NCBI GenBank assembly: GCA_963748095.1
Contig: CAVVIO010000001.1
Coordinates: 189,174 to 253,173 of the forward strand
Length of the DNA stretch: 64,000 bases
Source of the DNA: CAVVIO01 sp963748095
GTDB lineage: Bacteria; Bacteroidota; Bacteroidia; Bacteroidales; UBA10428
Direction: 5' to 3'
Of this stretch, positions 17,994-27,013 are shown piece by piece (positions within the stretch are counted from its first letter, which is position 1; every line of letters starts with the position of its first letter). A model generated the notes under the pieces. That model did not search any database, was not told where the DNA came from, and worked only from the letters and a program-made list of their open reading frames with translations. The translations under genes and the position numbers were made by a program.

Positions 17994-20363
17994 TTATTTC
18001 AGTTTCATACCTTCTTTTACCGGATCAAAATCTGGAGGGAAAAGGGTGGAGGTATCATAAAAAGCTCCTTTAAAGATGGCTCCCTCATAATGAGACTGGC
18101 TGAAGTCAGTGCCTCTCATATCGGCATGTTTGAAATCGGCTCCATTCAGTTCAGCTTCTTTCAGATTTGTCCCTCTCAGGGAAGCACCTTTCATATCTGC
18201 TCCGTTAAGTTTTACTTCCTTCATGTAGGCATTATTAAATACGATTTCTTTCAGATCAAAACCGGAAAGATCTGTTTCTTTTAGGTTTGCACCTGTAAAG
18301 TTAACCCCCGACAGATCAGCTCCTTTTAACAGGGCTTCTTTCAAATTTGCCCCCTGAAGATTGGCATTACTCAGGTCTGCTCTTTGCAAGTTGGCTTCTT
18401 TCAGGTCTGCTCCTAAGAAATTAACACCTGATAAATCTGCTCCCGTCAAGTTGATATCATAAAGATAAGCCCCGCGAAGGTCTGGTTTTACAGATGAGTT
18501 TTCTTTTCTCCATTTATTCCATTCTCCGGCTCCCTTGCGTATAGCAGTAAGATGAGATTCATTACCCCTGAAATTTTCCTGAACATTATAATTTTTATCA
18601 TTATTATTATTCACCGCTTTGTTTATATCGACTTCTTTCATTCCGGCATTTACCCCCTTCATGGCTTCGTTCACAATTTCGTTAATATTCATCTCATTGA
18701 GAGCAGCCTGGGCGCCTTTCAAAGCTTCATTCACTATCTTATCGATATCGACTTCGGAAATTCCGTCGTGGGTACCTTTCATTGCCTCTTGAATTATACT
18801 GTTGAGATCAATCTCTTTTAATCCGGCCTGGACACCGTTTACAGCATCATTTACAATTTTATTAATATCCATGTTTTTCAGCCCTTCTTCTATCCCCCTT
18901 GTAATTTGATCGGAGAGACCATCCATGTTTTCATGGTCCATTTGGGACTGCGTCATTTGTGCCTTCACACTTTCCTTTATCATGCGTTCCTGTTCCTTAC
19001 TCAGTACTTCTTGATTTTCCCAGGCTTCCTTTTGTGCCTGTTTTGCATCAACAGTTTCTTCTTCCGCCTTTTCCTGTTGTTTACGGGCAGCGCTGTGTTG
19101 TTCCTTTGCTTCCTGTTTCAGGATTTCCAGTTCTTTGTCACTATCCATCTTTTCATTGTCTTCTTTAACCTTATGCTGATCTGCCGTTATAGTAGAATCT
19201 TTTAAAGACGTCTGGATATAATTTTTGGACGGAGATGTAACTGTGGTAGAAGAGACATTATTAAAACTTAATGTATTAATATTTTCAGGACTTGATGAAT
19301 TGGCCCTTACATTAATCATCAGAACAAATATTCCGATAAAGATGATACACGATGCGGTGAATCCTTCCACAAAATTTGTTTTCATATTGGGTTGATTAAT
19401 TAAACGTTGAATTCTTTTTAATAATTTATTTTTCTTTCCGGTAATAGCCATAGCCAAACCTTCATTTTTTAACAATTGTTCCTGGATTCCGGCCAGTGCC
19501 TTGGCAAAATTGATAGAATCCCCGGTAAATTCAATAGCAAGATCGTCGCAGCAGTTTTCACGTTCATTACGGATAACCGACGACATCCACCAGACAGCAG
19601 GATGATAAAAAAACAGGATCTCAACAACAGATTGTAGTAGGTTCACCAGGTAATCATGGCGTACAACATGAGCCAGTTCGTGTACCAAAATACTTTCCAG
19701 TTGTAGTGGTGAAAGCCCGGAAAAAGCGCTTATGGGAAACAAGATAACCGGTTTGACATATCCTATTACCATAGGAACTTTAGCCAGGGACGACTGGAAT
19801 ATTCTTACAGATTTTGAAACACCCAGTTCCCGGCAAAGTTTTTGAAATTTCTTTTCCCAAATTGCATCAACCGGGATGATCCGGTAATTTTTCATCCGTT
19901 GGACATAAGCCATGCTCCCCATAAATTTAAGCGCAAATACCAACATGCCTAAAATCCATAAGGTCACAATCAATGGAAAATTCTGGTAGAAATATTTTTT
20001 ATAACTCTGAATATAATATTTGAAGCCCTGTTTTTCCCGGTTCATAACTGTTTGTGGGGCGGTAACGTTTACTTCATTCAGGGTATTCTGAACAACGGTT
20101 GTTTGCCCGATCAACTGCTCAGTATTTACAGGTTGTGCATTTTTGTATGAACGAATAAAAGTAAATATCGAGCAGCACAACATAAAAACAAGTGCTGTTA
20201 CTGCAATAAAATAGCGGGTAGTAGAGGTAAACTTGTGGGTGGCGATCATAAAGATGCCTAGTAATAAGGCGATCAAAGCTCCCTGCCACAATGAATGGAC
20301 AAACGTCCAACCCAGGGCTTCCACCACTCTTTCCGATAGCAGACTGTATATAAAGTTCATCAT
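17994..20363 (-). CDS. BlaR1/MecR1-type M56 sensor with helical and pentapeptide repeats
   Basis: 789 residues. Residues 1-350 are an M56 membrane metalloprotease: membrane segments near 25-45, 50-70, 130-150 and 335-352, the zinc motif H228-E229-L-A-H232 and NERENCCDDLA near 266. A BlaR1-like protein normally ends in a penicillin-binding domain; here instead come a charged coiled coil (about 400-470), four and a half exact 20-residue repeats (499-585, pattern D-I-N-K-I-V-N-E-A-x-K-G) and a pentapeptide-repeat domain (about 628-768, A(D/N)LxxA units). The last membrane segment should place this tail outside the cytoplasm, as in BlaR1. The start ATG overlaps the blaI stop by four bases (ATGA), so the two are coupled. 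By analogy, a signal activates the protease, which relieves BlaI repression. The ligand is unknown. Confidence 0.9.
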   Translation of the reverse strand: MMNFIYSLLSERVVEALGWTFVHSLWQGALIALLLGIFMIATHKFTSTTRYFIAVTALVFMLCCSIFTFIRSYKNAQPVNTEQLIGQTTVVQNTLNEVNVTAPQTVMNREKQGFKYYIQSYKKYFYQNFPLIVTLWILGMLVFALKFMGSMAYVQRMKNYRIIPVDAIWEKKFQKLCRELGVSKSVRIFQSSLAKVPMVIGYVKPVILFPISAFSGLSPLQLESILVHELAHVVRHDYLVNLLQSVVEILFFYHPAVWWMSSVIRNERENCCDDLAIEFTGDSINFAKALAGIQEQLLKNEGLAMAITGKKNKLLKRIQRLINQPNMKTNFVEGFTASCIIFIGIFVLMINVRANSSSPENINTLSFNNVSSTTVTSPSKNYIQTSLKDSTITADQHKVKEDNEKMDSDKELEILKQEAKEQHSAARKQQEKAEEETVDAKQAQKEAWENQEVLSKEQERMIKESVKAQMTQSQMDHENMDGLSDQITRGIEEGLKNMDINKIVNDAVNGVQAGLKEIDLNSIIQEAMKGTHDGISEVDIDKIVNEALKGAQAALNEMNINEIVNEAMKGVNAGMKEVDINKAVNNNNDKNYNVQENFRGNESHLTAIRKGAGEWNKWRKENSSVKPDLRGAYLYDINLTGADLSGVNFLGADLKEANLQRADLSNANLQGANLKEALLKGADLSGVNFTGANLKETDLSGFDLKEIVFNNAYMKEVKLNGADMKGASLRGTNLKEAELNGADFKHADMRGTDFSQSHYEGAIFKGAFYDTSTLFPPDFDPVKEGMKLK

Positions 20364-20743
20364 TTTTCTCCTTCCAGTTTGTTAATGAGGTTTTTAATTT
20401 GTTTCAGTTCTTCTTTCGAAGCCTTATGATTTCCCAGCACCTGTAAAACAAGATGTGAAGCGGAACCACTGAACGCGGTATCCAGAAACCGGTCGAGCAG
20501 CATAACCTGTGTTTCTTCTTTTTTCAGTAAGGCATAGTAGACATGACTCCGGCCTTTTAACTCGCGGCGAACCATGTTCTTTGCCGACATGTTCTGCATA
20601 ATTTTCAGGGTAGTGGTATACCCTACATCTTTTTTACCTTCATGCATGTCATGTACAAACCGGACTGTACAAGGTTGGTGTGTCCAAAGAATTTGAAGTA
20701 TTTCCAGTTCGGCAGATGTTGGTTTGATTGAATTCCCGTTCAT
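20360..20743 (-). CDS. BlaI/MecI-family repressor
   Basis: 127 residues, the usual size for BlaI/MecI. It has a winged-helix N-terminus (TSAELEILQILWTH, then the recognition region VGYTTTLKIMQNMSAKNMVRR) and a helical dimerisation C-terminus (LLDRFLDTAFSGSASHLVLQ, then KEELKQIKNLINKLE). It should be a dimeric repressor inactivated after signalling by the M56 protein encoded next in the operon, with which it overlaps by four bases. Three inverted repeats on its own promoter are the likely operators, implying autoregulation. No beta-lactamase gene lies beside it, so the regulated function is not obvious here. Confidence 0.93.
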   Translation of the reverse strand: MNGNSIKPTSAELEILQILWTHQPCTVRFVHDMHEGKKDVGYTTTLKIMQNMSAKNMVRRELKGRSHVYYALLKKEETQVMLLDRFLDTAFSGSASHLVLQVLGNHKASKEELKQIKNLINKLEGEK

Positions 20744-20759
20744 GATAAATTTATTTAAC

Positions 20760-20829
20760 TACGACATTTATCGTACAAATATATACGACAAAAATCGTAA
20801 TGTCAAGTTTTTCTACGAAAAATTTCGTA
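20760..20829 (-). promoter_or_regulatory. Three BlaI-type operators, TACGA-N6-TCGTA
   Basis: Three perfect inverted repeats with 5-bp arms and 6-bp spacers lie at 20760-20775, 20784-20799 and 20814-20829 (spacers CATTTA, CAAAAA, AAAATT). The middle one fills the spacer between the -33 and -7 boxes, one lies just downstream of the -7 box, and one just upstream of the -33 box. Centres are 24 and 30 bp apart. This is the layout expected for tight autorepression by a dimeric BlaI protein. That BlaI binds here is inference. Confidence 0.8.
20776..20806 (-). promoter_or_regulatory. Bacteroidota-type promoter of the blaI operon
   Basis: Read on the minus strand: TTG (20806-20804), a 20-bp spacer, then TATATTTG (20783-20776), an exact match to TAnnTTTG with correct spacing. 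It lies 33 bases before the blaI start codon. Confidence 0.8.
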
Positions 20830-21034
20830 CTTTTTTATGTTTTGTGAAGATTTCAGGTATTTTGATTGCCACTAAAACCTGTTGATAAGATGAATTTCAA
20901 ACAACTAAGATTTGGAATAGAAGTAGAATAAATCCGGGAAATTCTGAAAAACCGACAATGAAAATATAAACAGGTTAAAAAAAGTATTCGGATATTAAAA
21001 AAACAATGTATTATCTCTCTGAAAAATTTCGGTT

Positions 21035-21042
21035 TATCTTTG
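21035..21042 (+). promoter_or_regulatory. Possible -7 box of ispG
   Basis: TATCTTTG matches TAnnTTTG exactly and lies 24 bases before the ispG start. No TTG is found 19-21 bases upstream, so the call rests on the -7 box alone. Confidence 0.4.
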
Positions 21043-21066
21043 TAAAGACAAAAAAAGGGAAGAGTA

Positions 21067-22996
21067 ATGAGTGAAATGGATGATAAAAACCTCAAAAAGT
21101 TTCAGCGAAGAAAAACGGTAAAGGTGATGATAGGAAATGTACCGACGGGAAGTGAATACCCGATTCGGATTCAATCGATGACCAACACACAAACCCGTGA
21201 TACGGAAGCAACTGTAGAACAAAGCATCCGGATCATCCGTGCAGGGGGCGAAATCGTCCGGATTACCACACCTACCATGAAAGATGCTGAAAACCTTGCC
21301 AATATAAAGAAAGAACTGGTAAAACGTGGATACAATCAACCCCTGGTTGCCGATATTCATTTTAATCCGGCAGTAGCTTTTAAAGCCGCATCATTGGTTG
21401 AAAAGATAAGGATCAATCCGGGAAATTTTGTCGACCGGAAAAATTTTAATAATACCGGATATTCTGAGGAGGAATACCTTAAAGAGGTAGAGGGTTTGAA
21501 AGAGCAGTTTATTCCCCTGCTTGACGAATGCAAAAAATACCATACTGCCCTGCGCATCGGGACAAACCACGGTTCTTTGTCAGATCGTATCCTTAGTCGT
21601 TACGGAGATACACCTGAAGGAATGGCTGAATCGGCAATGGAATTTCTCCGCATTTGCAAACAACAACATTTCGATCAGGTAGTACTTTCCATGAAGGCCA
21701 GTAATACAAGAGTGATGGTTCAGGCCACCCGGTTACTGATAAAAAAGATGGAACAGGAAAACATGCATTTTCCATTGCACCTGGGAGTAACCGAAGCGGG
21801 AGAGGGAGAAGATGGAAGAATCAAATCAGCAGTGGGTATTGGCGCATTAATGGCTGAGGGAATAGGCGATACGATCCGGGTTTCACTTACCGAAGATCCC
21901 GAAGAAGAAATACCGGTAGCCCGGAAACTGGTTGAATATTATAAAGTAAAAGAAGGCGAACCGCAGGTACTTTTTGCCGAAAGCATTCCCTTCGATCCCT
22001 ATTCGTATACAAGAAGAATAAGTAGTGAATTGAAAAATATTGGCGATTCAAAAGTTCCGGTTGTGATAGCTGATGTGGATCATTTGGAAGTTAATCCGGA
22101 AGCACTGTTAAATGGCATCGGTTGGCACAGGTTTCCAAATGAAAACACATGGAAATTCGATGATCAGGCTGCTGACTATCTGTATTTAAATAAAATTCCT
22201 GAAAATTATCCGTTGCCTGACAACAAAGGAATAATCGTCAACCGGCAAAACTGGCAGCGAATAATAGATCCTCCTCCTAACTGTTATCCGTTATTATCTC
22301 AAAAAGAATATATGGACGCACCTGCTTTTTCAGGCGGACTTAAATTTGTGGAAGTTACAGAGGATCAATTAGCCAGTTTCTGTTATCGAACGTTTTAAAA
22401 ACGATCGGAAAGTAGTGCTGGTTGCAAAGGCAAATCATCCTAAAGGATTTGCCACACACCACCGTATTTTTATGGAACTGATGAAGGCGGGATGTGAGGT
22501 ACCTGTTATTATTAAAAAGGTATATCATGAAAACGATGCAGAAAGTTTTCAATTGCAGAGTGCTGCCGATACAGGAGGATTATTCCTGGACGGACTGGGT
22601 GACGGGCTCTGGTTAAAAAACAGCAAATTGGATAACAGGCAGGTCAACAGTACCGCTTTTGGAATTTTGCAGGCCAGCCGGGTGCGGGTCACCAAAACCG
22701 AATTTATCTCATGCCCGTCATGCGGAAGAACGCTTTTCGATCTGCAGGAAACAACAGCAAAGATCCGTGAAAAAACCTCCCACCTGAAGGGATTGAAAAT
22801 AGGCATTATGGGCTGTATAGTCAACGGACCCGGAGAGATGGCCGATTCAGATTACGGTTATGTTGGTGCCGGTCCCGGAAAAATCACATTATACAGGCAA
22901 AAAACAGTGGTAAAACGAAATATTCCGGAAGACAAAGCGGTGGAGGAGCTTGTTCAACTGATAAAAGAAAACGGGGACTGGATAGAGCCGGGATAA
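21067..22996 (+). CDS. ispG: (E)-4-hydroxy-3-methylbut-2-enyl-diphosphate synthase, frameshifted
   Basis: IspG (GcpE) makes HMBPP in the MEP isoprenoid pathway using a 4Fe-4S cluster. The gene is of the large Bacteroidota/plant type: TIM barrel (RKTVKVMIGNVPTGSEYPIRIQSM onward, including GTNHGSLSDRI and TEAGEGEDGRIKSAVGIG), an inserted domain, and a C-terminal cluster domain with CPSC and GCIVNGPGE. The reading frame breaks once: after EDQLAS the frame reads FCYRTF-stop at 22398, whereas one frame over it continues as SVIERFKNDRKVVLVAKANH. Removing one T from the TTT at 22377-22379 restores a 642-residue protein with every key residue. The two pieces appear as separate frames, 21067-22398 and up to 22996. 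A pathway-essential gene is unlikely to be dead, so an extra base in the assembly is the simplest explanation. Confidence 0.9.
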
Positions 22997-23077
22997 TCAG
23001 TTAATCAGGATTATACTTTATCATCCTTGGCGTAGCAAAGCATCGAATTTACAGAGTATTGTTCTGAGCTTATATCC

Positions 23078-23545
23078 TTATTTAAAATTAATCATTTTAA
23101 TATCTTTCACATCCACGGTGGATTCGATAATCTTATCGGTAAGCGGGTTAACAAGCTGCACTTTAATCTGATTGTATTTATCTCCGGCTCCGTAGCACGA
23201 AAGCAAAAGCTCTGCATTGTCAAGCGTAACCGTAACGCCATCCCTTCTTGTAAAAGTAACTTTTCCCTTTTCATTGCCAACAGAAGCAACGGGAGGTTTG
23301 GTAAATCCCTGAAGTTCCATGGAGGCGATTTTGGAATAATCTTTTAATTCAGTGGAAACGCCGTTATAATCTCCTTTTACAATGATGTAACTTCGTTGAT
23401 ACCGGGCACCGTTGCAGTTTAACTGGCCGAAATGATGAATATCTATTGTTTTCCCGTCCTTTAATGTGATAACGGCCGGAGTCTGGGCCTGGATACATGT
23501 CAGAGACAAAAAGAAAACCGTTAAGACAGCAGTAATAAATTTCAT
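23078..23545 (-). CDS. Small secreted protein of unknown function
   Basis: 155 residues starting with a clear signal peptide (MKFITAVLTVFFLSLTCIQA, cleavage likely after AQA/Q). The mature part is a mostly beta-strand sequence with two similar halves, each with a pattern like V-T-L/F-x-D-G-x-T-I/V (VITLKDGKTIDI and VTFTRRDGVTVTL) followed by L-x-C-x-G/Y-G. Each half has one or two cysteines. This suggests an internal duplication. No family is recognised. It stands alone between ispG (convergent) and the thioesterase gene. Confidence 0.75.
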   Translation of the reverse strand: MKFITAVLTVFFLSLTCIQAQTPAVITLKDGKTIDIHHFGQLNCNGARYQRSYIIVKGDYNGVSTELKDYSKIASMELQGFTKPPVASVGNEKGKVTFTRRDGVTVTLDNAELLLSCYGAGDKYNQIKVQLVNPLTDKIIESTVDVKDIKMINFK

Positions 23546-23769
23546 GTTTTTCAGGTGCTAATTTGGTTAATTCAATTTACTTATGGGCAAGATACTAATT
23601 TTTAAGGTTTAATAAAAAATTCATTCCCTGAATTTTTCACTGGCTGATTTTCTAATGCTTTTCGGATAATTAAAATATACCTGTCTATAATTAACTGATG
23701 AATAGCTGAAATATTGTTTAACCCAATTTATGCAATTTAGGTTTAATCGATTTAAACAATAGGAAAATA

Positions 23770-24207
23770 TTATTTTTCCGTGGTAGTTTTTTCTTTAAAG
23801 ACAAGTGGTACCGTAACCGGTTTTTTAGTATGGTAATCGAAAAACACCATTCCTGTTTTAACCAGGGCTACAATTTTTAATGTTTCAGCATTAATAATCC
23901 GGTAAAGGATATCAAATCCGATACCCGAAAAATCCGCAACAGCTATTTCAATTTGTAACTGGTCGGAGTAATGCCCTTCCGATTTATATACAATAGCGGC
24001 ATCCGACATGATCAGAGATTTTCCTTCAATGTCCATTTCGGAATAACCCAGATTGTTCAGGAAACGCAGTCTTGCTTCGTGAACCAGCGATAAAACGGCA
24101 TCGTTACCCAGATGACCGCCATAATTGATGTCAGTGATACGTACCGGTAGTTCCGTAGTGAATACAGGCCGGTCAGGGAAATCAATTTTTATTCGTGCCA
24201 TTATCAA
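23770..24207 (-). CDS. Acyl-CoA thioesterase-like hot-dog protein
   Basis: 145 residues of the 4HBT/YbgC-like hot-dog fold. The N-terminal motif TDINYGGHLGNDAVLSLVHEARLRF matches the DxNxxGHxxN-type active-site region of these thioesterases. It probably hydrolyses a short or aromatic acyl-CoA. The start is at 24207 or two codons later; either way it overlaps the 3' end of the upstream HAD gene by 20-26 bases, so the two are translationally coupled. Confidence 0.85.
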   Translation of the reverse strand: MIMARIKIDFPDRPVFTTELPVRITDINYGGHLGNDAVLSLVHEARLRFLNNLGYSEMDIEGKSLIMSDAAIVYKSEGHYSDQLQIEIAVADFSGIGFDILYRIINAETLKIVALVKTGMVFFDYHTKKPVTVPLVFKEKTTTEK

Positions 24208-24844
24208 ACAAATCTTTTAATGTATAGGGAGTTTTCAGATGAAAGGTTTGCCACCCGAGGGCTGCCGCCGTTTCTATATGAGGAAGCGTATCGTCGATAA
24301 ACAGCGTTTCCTCCGGTATAATTCCGTTATTCTTACATATCATTTCGAAAATTCTCCTGTCCGGTTTCCGGATTCCTGTTATGTGTGAATAATAGATCTT
24401 TTCGAAAAGTTCCACAAAACTGTTTATTCCAAACTTCCGTTTTAAAACGGCATTGTAATGTTGCACGTGGATTTCATTGGTGTTACTGAGCAGAAAGGTC
24501 CGGTAATTTCTTTTTGCCCCTCTCAGAATTTCGATATTCTCAGCAGGAGTGTCAAGCAACATAGCTGACCAGGCTTCATCCAGTTGTTCATCGCTCACAG
24601 ATTTCGGAATAAATTTTTTAAGCTGCTGTCTGAAAGCCTCCGGACCGATCTTACCTTCTTCCAGTTGAATAAATAAGTCCGACTGATGTAATTGTGTGTA
24701 CTGATTATCAAAGTGATCAACACCAAGTCTGCTAAAGGCATTAATGGTTGTTTGGTAGTCAATTCGGGTGATCACTCCTCCCCAGTCGAAGACTACATTT
24801 TTAATTTGTGAAAAAGAAATATTTCCTGCGTGGGATAATTTCAT
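24182..24844 (-). CDS. HAD family phosphatase (HAD-IA)
   Basis: 220 residues from the ATG at 24844 (MKLSHAGNISFSQIKNVVFDW). A longer open frame to 25051 runs into the divergent mtnA gene and is not used. Motif I is FDWGGVI (nucleophile Asp), motif II LLSNTNE, a lysine lies in GIRKPDRRIFE, and motif IV is FIDDTLPHIETA. The sequence resembles the YihX-like sugar-phosphate phosphatases. It overlaps the downstream thioesterase and is divergent from mtnA-mtnP with 51 bases between. A link to methylthioribose metabolism is possible but unproven. Confidence 0.88.
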   Translation of the reverse strand: MKLSHAGNISFSQIKNVVFDWGGVITRIDYQTTINAFSRLGVDHFDNQYTQLHQSDLFIQLEEGKIGPEAFRQQLKKFIPKSVSDEQLDEAWSAMLLDTPAENIEILRGAKRNYRTFLLSNTNEIHVQHYNAVLKRKFGINSFVELFEKIYYSHITGIRKPDRRIFEMICKNNGIIPEETLFIDDTLPHIETAAALGWQTFHLKTPYTLKDLFDNGTNKN

Positions 24845-24895
24845 TATTTTTATTTCTGAATTGTAAAAGAAATAAATTTTCCGCAATATAAAAAG

Positions 24896-26017
24896 ATGAG
24901 AGTAAACGGAAAACACTATGAGAGTATTTGGATAAAAGAAAACGATCCCACGGTTGTTCAGATCATCGATCAGCGTTTCCTGCCATTCAGGTTGGTGATT
25001 GAAGACTTGAAAACCCCGGATGCTGTTGTAGTGGCCATTAAAGAAATGCATTTGCGAGGTGCTCCATTGATCGGAGCGGCAGCGGCATTAGCCATATACC
25101 TGGCATTAATTAATTTTAAGGAAAATAGTAATCCGGACACCTATTTATTACAGGTTGCTGAAAAACTAATAGCGGCACGTCCTACTGCCATTAATCTGAA
25201 GAACGCCGTTGACCGGCAGATGGAAGCATTAAAACATACCGGTTCCCTGCAGGAAAAAATTAAAAAATCTTTTAAAGTAGCAGAAGAAATCATTAGTAAT
25301 GAAAGGGAAAATTGCAGGCTGATCGGAGAGTACGGTTTTCCTTTGATAGAACAATTAAGCAAAAGGAAAAAAGGTAAAACGGTTAATATACTTACTCATT
25401 GCAATGCCGGCTGGCTTGCCTGCGTTGATTACGGAACTGCAACTGCCCCCATTTACCTGGCGCATGACAAAGGACTTGATATACATGTATGGGTGGATGA
25501 AACACGGCCACGCAACCAGGGAGCCCGGCTTACGGTATGGGAGCTGATGCAGCACGGTGTGCCCTGCACCCTCATCACCGATAATACCGGTGGGCACCTG
25601 ATGCAACACGATATGGTGGATATGGTGATCGTGGGAAGCGACCGCACCACCCTGAACGGAGATGTTGCCAATAAGATCGGGACGTATCTGAAAGCGCTGG
25701 CAGCCAAAGACAACGGAGTTCCCTTTTACGTGGCTTTGCCTTCTTCAACGATCGATTGGGAAGCCGAAGACGGGCTTACTGAAATTCCCATTGAAGAACG
25801 GGACGAAGAAGAAATAAAATACCTGGAAGGTGAGATTAACGGACGGATAGGCCAGGTTTTACTAACCGTTAAGGATGTGCCGGCTGCCAATTATGCTTTT
25901 GATGTTACTCCGGCACGTCTGGTAACCGCACTTATTACTGAAAAAGGAATCTGCCAACCCAATAAAGATGATATTTCAAACTTATTCCCTGACAAACTAA
26001 AACGAACTATCTTATGA
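24896..26017 (+). CDS. mtnA: S-methyl-5-thioribose-1-phosphate isomerase
   Basis: 373 residues of the MtnA/eIF2B-alpha family. The features are RGAPLIGAAAALA early, the catalytic cysteine in ILTHCNAGWLA, VDETRPRNQGARLT, and the catalytic aspartate in VIVGSDRTTLNGDVANKIGTY, where the usual GADR is GSDR. It converts methylthioribose-1-phosphate to methylthioribulose-1-phosphate in methionine salvage. It overlaps mtnP by four bases (ATGA), so the two steps MTA to MTR-1-P to MTRu-1-P are coupled in one operon. Ribose-1,5-bisphosphate isomerase is a related alternative but less likely beside a methylthioadenosine phosphorylase. Confidence 0.92.
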   Translation: MRVNGKHYESIWIKENDPTVVQIIDQRFLPFRLVIEDLKTPDAVVVAIKEMHLRGAPLIGAAAALAIYLALINFKENSNPDTYLLQVAEKLIAARPTAINLKNAVDRQMEALKHTGSLQEKIKKSFKVAEEIISNERENCRLIGEYGFPLIEQLSKRKKGKTVNILTHCNAGWLACVDYGTATAPIYLAHDKGLDIHVWVDETRPRNQGARLTVWELMQHGVPCTLITDNTGGHLMQHDMVDMVIVGSDRTTLNGDVANKIGTYLKALAAKDNGVPFYVALPSSTIDWEAEDGLTEIPIEERDEEEIKYLEGEINGRIGQVLLTVKDVPAANYAFDVTPARLVTALITEKGICQPNKDDISNLFPDKLKRTIL

Positions 26018-26781
26018 AAAAAATTGCTGTCATTTGTGATACAGGGGTTGATCACCAAAGGATTTTAAAAGAGTTCACAACCGAAGAATCGGAAACACCT
26101 TACGGATTGCCTAACTCGAAACTGATAAAAGGCAAAAAGGGATCCGGTGAAGTGATATTGTTGTTACGGCACGGAGAAAAGCAGGATGTGCCTTCCTATA
26201 AAGTAAATTTTAAAGCCAACTTGTTTGCCCTGAGAAATGCGGGTTGTACACATATCATTGCATCATCTGTTTGCAATAGCCTGCAGGAAGAGATCGAACC
26301 GGGCGAATTTATGATCTTCAACCAGTTTATTGATCACACGAAGCACCACGACCTCACTTTTTCCGACAGCCTTTCCTATGAAGAAATGAACCACAACGCT
26401 CTGGCATTTCCTTTCACGAATGAATTGCGTGATGCTCTGATCGAGACGGCTGTAAGTCTGGGTATTACCGTGCACACAAAGGGAACGGTCATTTCTATCG
26501 ACGGTCCCCGTTTTTCCACCCGGGCCGAATCGAATCTTTTCCGGCACTGGAATGCCGATGTGGTAAATATGACCACAGCCCCCGAAGCTATACTGGCACA
26601 TGAACTGGGAATTCCATTTGCCGATCTTTCCTTGTGCTGCAGTTTCGATTCATGGCGAACCGATATCCAGCCGGCAACCCGGGATGAAAAAATGGAAGTG
26701 ATCCGGAGCCAGCGGGATAAATTTACTGATATGATCCTGAATGCCTTAAATAAACTAGTAGATCAGGTTTTGGCGGAGTAA
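26014..26781 (+). CDS. mtnP: Methylthioadenosine phosphorylase-like enzyme
   Basis: 255 residues of the PNP/MTAP family 2. Recognisable parts are LLRHG, the phosphate/ribose region SVCNSLQEEIEPGEFMIFNQFIDHT, TKGTVISIDGPRFSTRAESNLFR and the base-binding VVNMTTAPEAILAHELGIPFADLSL. It cleaves methylthioadenosine (or a related nucleoside) to adenine and MTR-1-P, the substrate of the mtnA product encoded just upstream. The start overlaps the mtnA stop by four bases. No terminator is evident after the gene. Specificity for a 6-oxopurine nucleoside cannot be excluded. Confidence 0.88.
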   Translation: MKKIAVICDTGVDHQRILKEFTTEESETPYGLPNSKLIKGKKGSGEVILLLRHGEKQDVPSYKVNFKANLFALRNAGCTHIIASSVCNSLQEEIEPGEFMIFNQFIDHTKHHDLTFSDSLSYEEMNHNALAFPFTNELRDALIETAVSLGITVHTKGTVISIDGPRFSTRAESNLFRHWNADVVNMTTAPEAILAHELGIPFADLSLCCSFDSWRTDIQPATRDEKMEVIRSQRDKFTDMILNALNKLVDQVLAE

Positions 26782-27013
26782 ATTAAAATAAAAGCCTAAA
26801 TATTAAGGATATAGTTGAGTAATTGCAATTTTTTAGCTACAATAATTCTTTCAGAAAGAACCATTTTAAATTTGAATAAAATTATTGTATAATTTGGAAG
26901 GATTATGTAATATTGCAATCCCTTAGCAGGAGCATGGTGTGGTAACACGACAAAAACCCCGGCTTTAAAGAAAAAGGGAAATTTAGAAATTAAAAGTTCT
27001 TTACAAAAATATT

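Noticed and set aside
17994..20743. blaI/blaR1-like pair as a beta-lactam resistance operon
   Set aside because: No penicillin-binding sensor domain and no beta-lactamase gene are present; the MBL-fold protein at 58.4 kb is distant and of a general hydrolase type.
24845..25051. Longer start for the HAD phosphatase
   Set aside because: The extension overlaps the divergent mtnA gene and lacks family similarity; the ATG at 24844 matches the family N-terminus.
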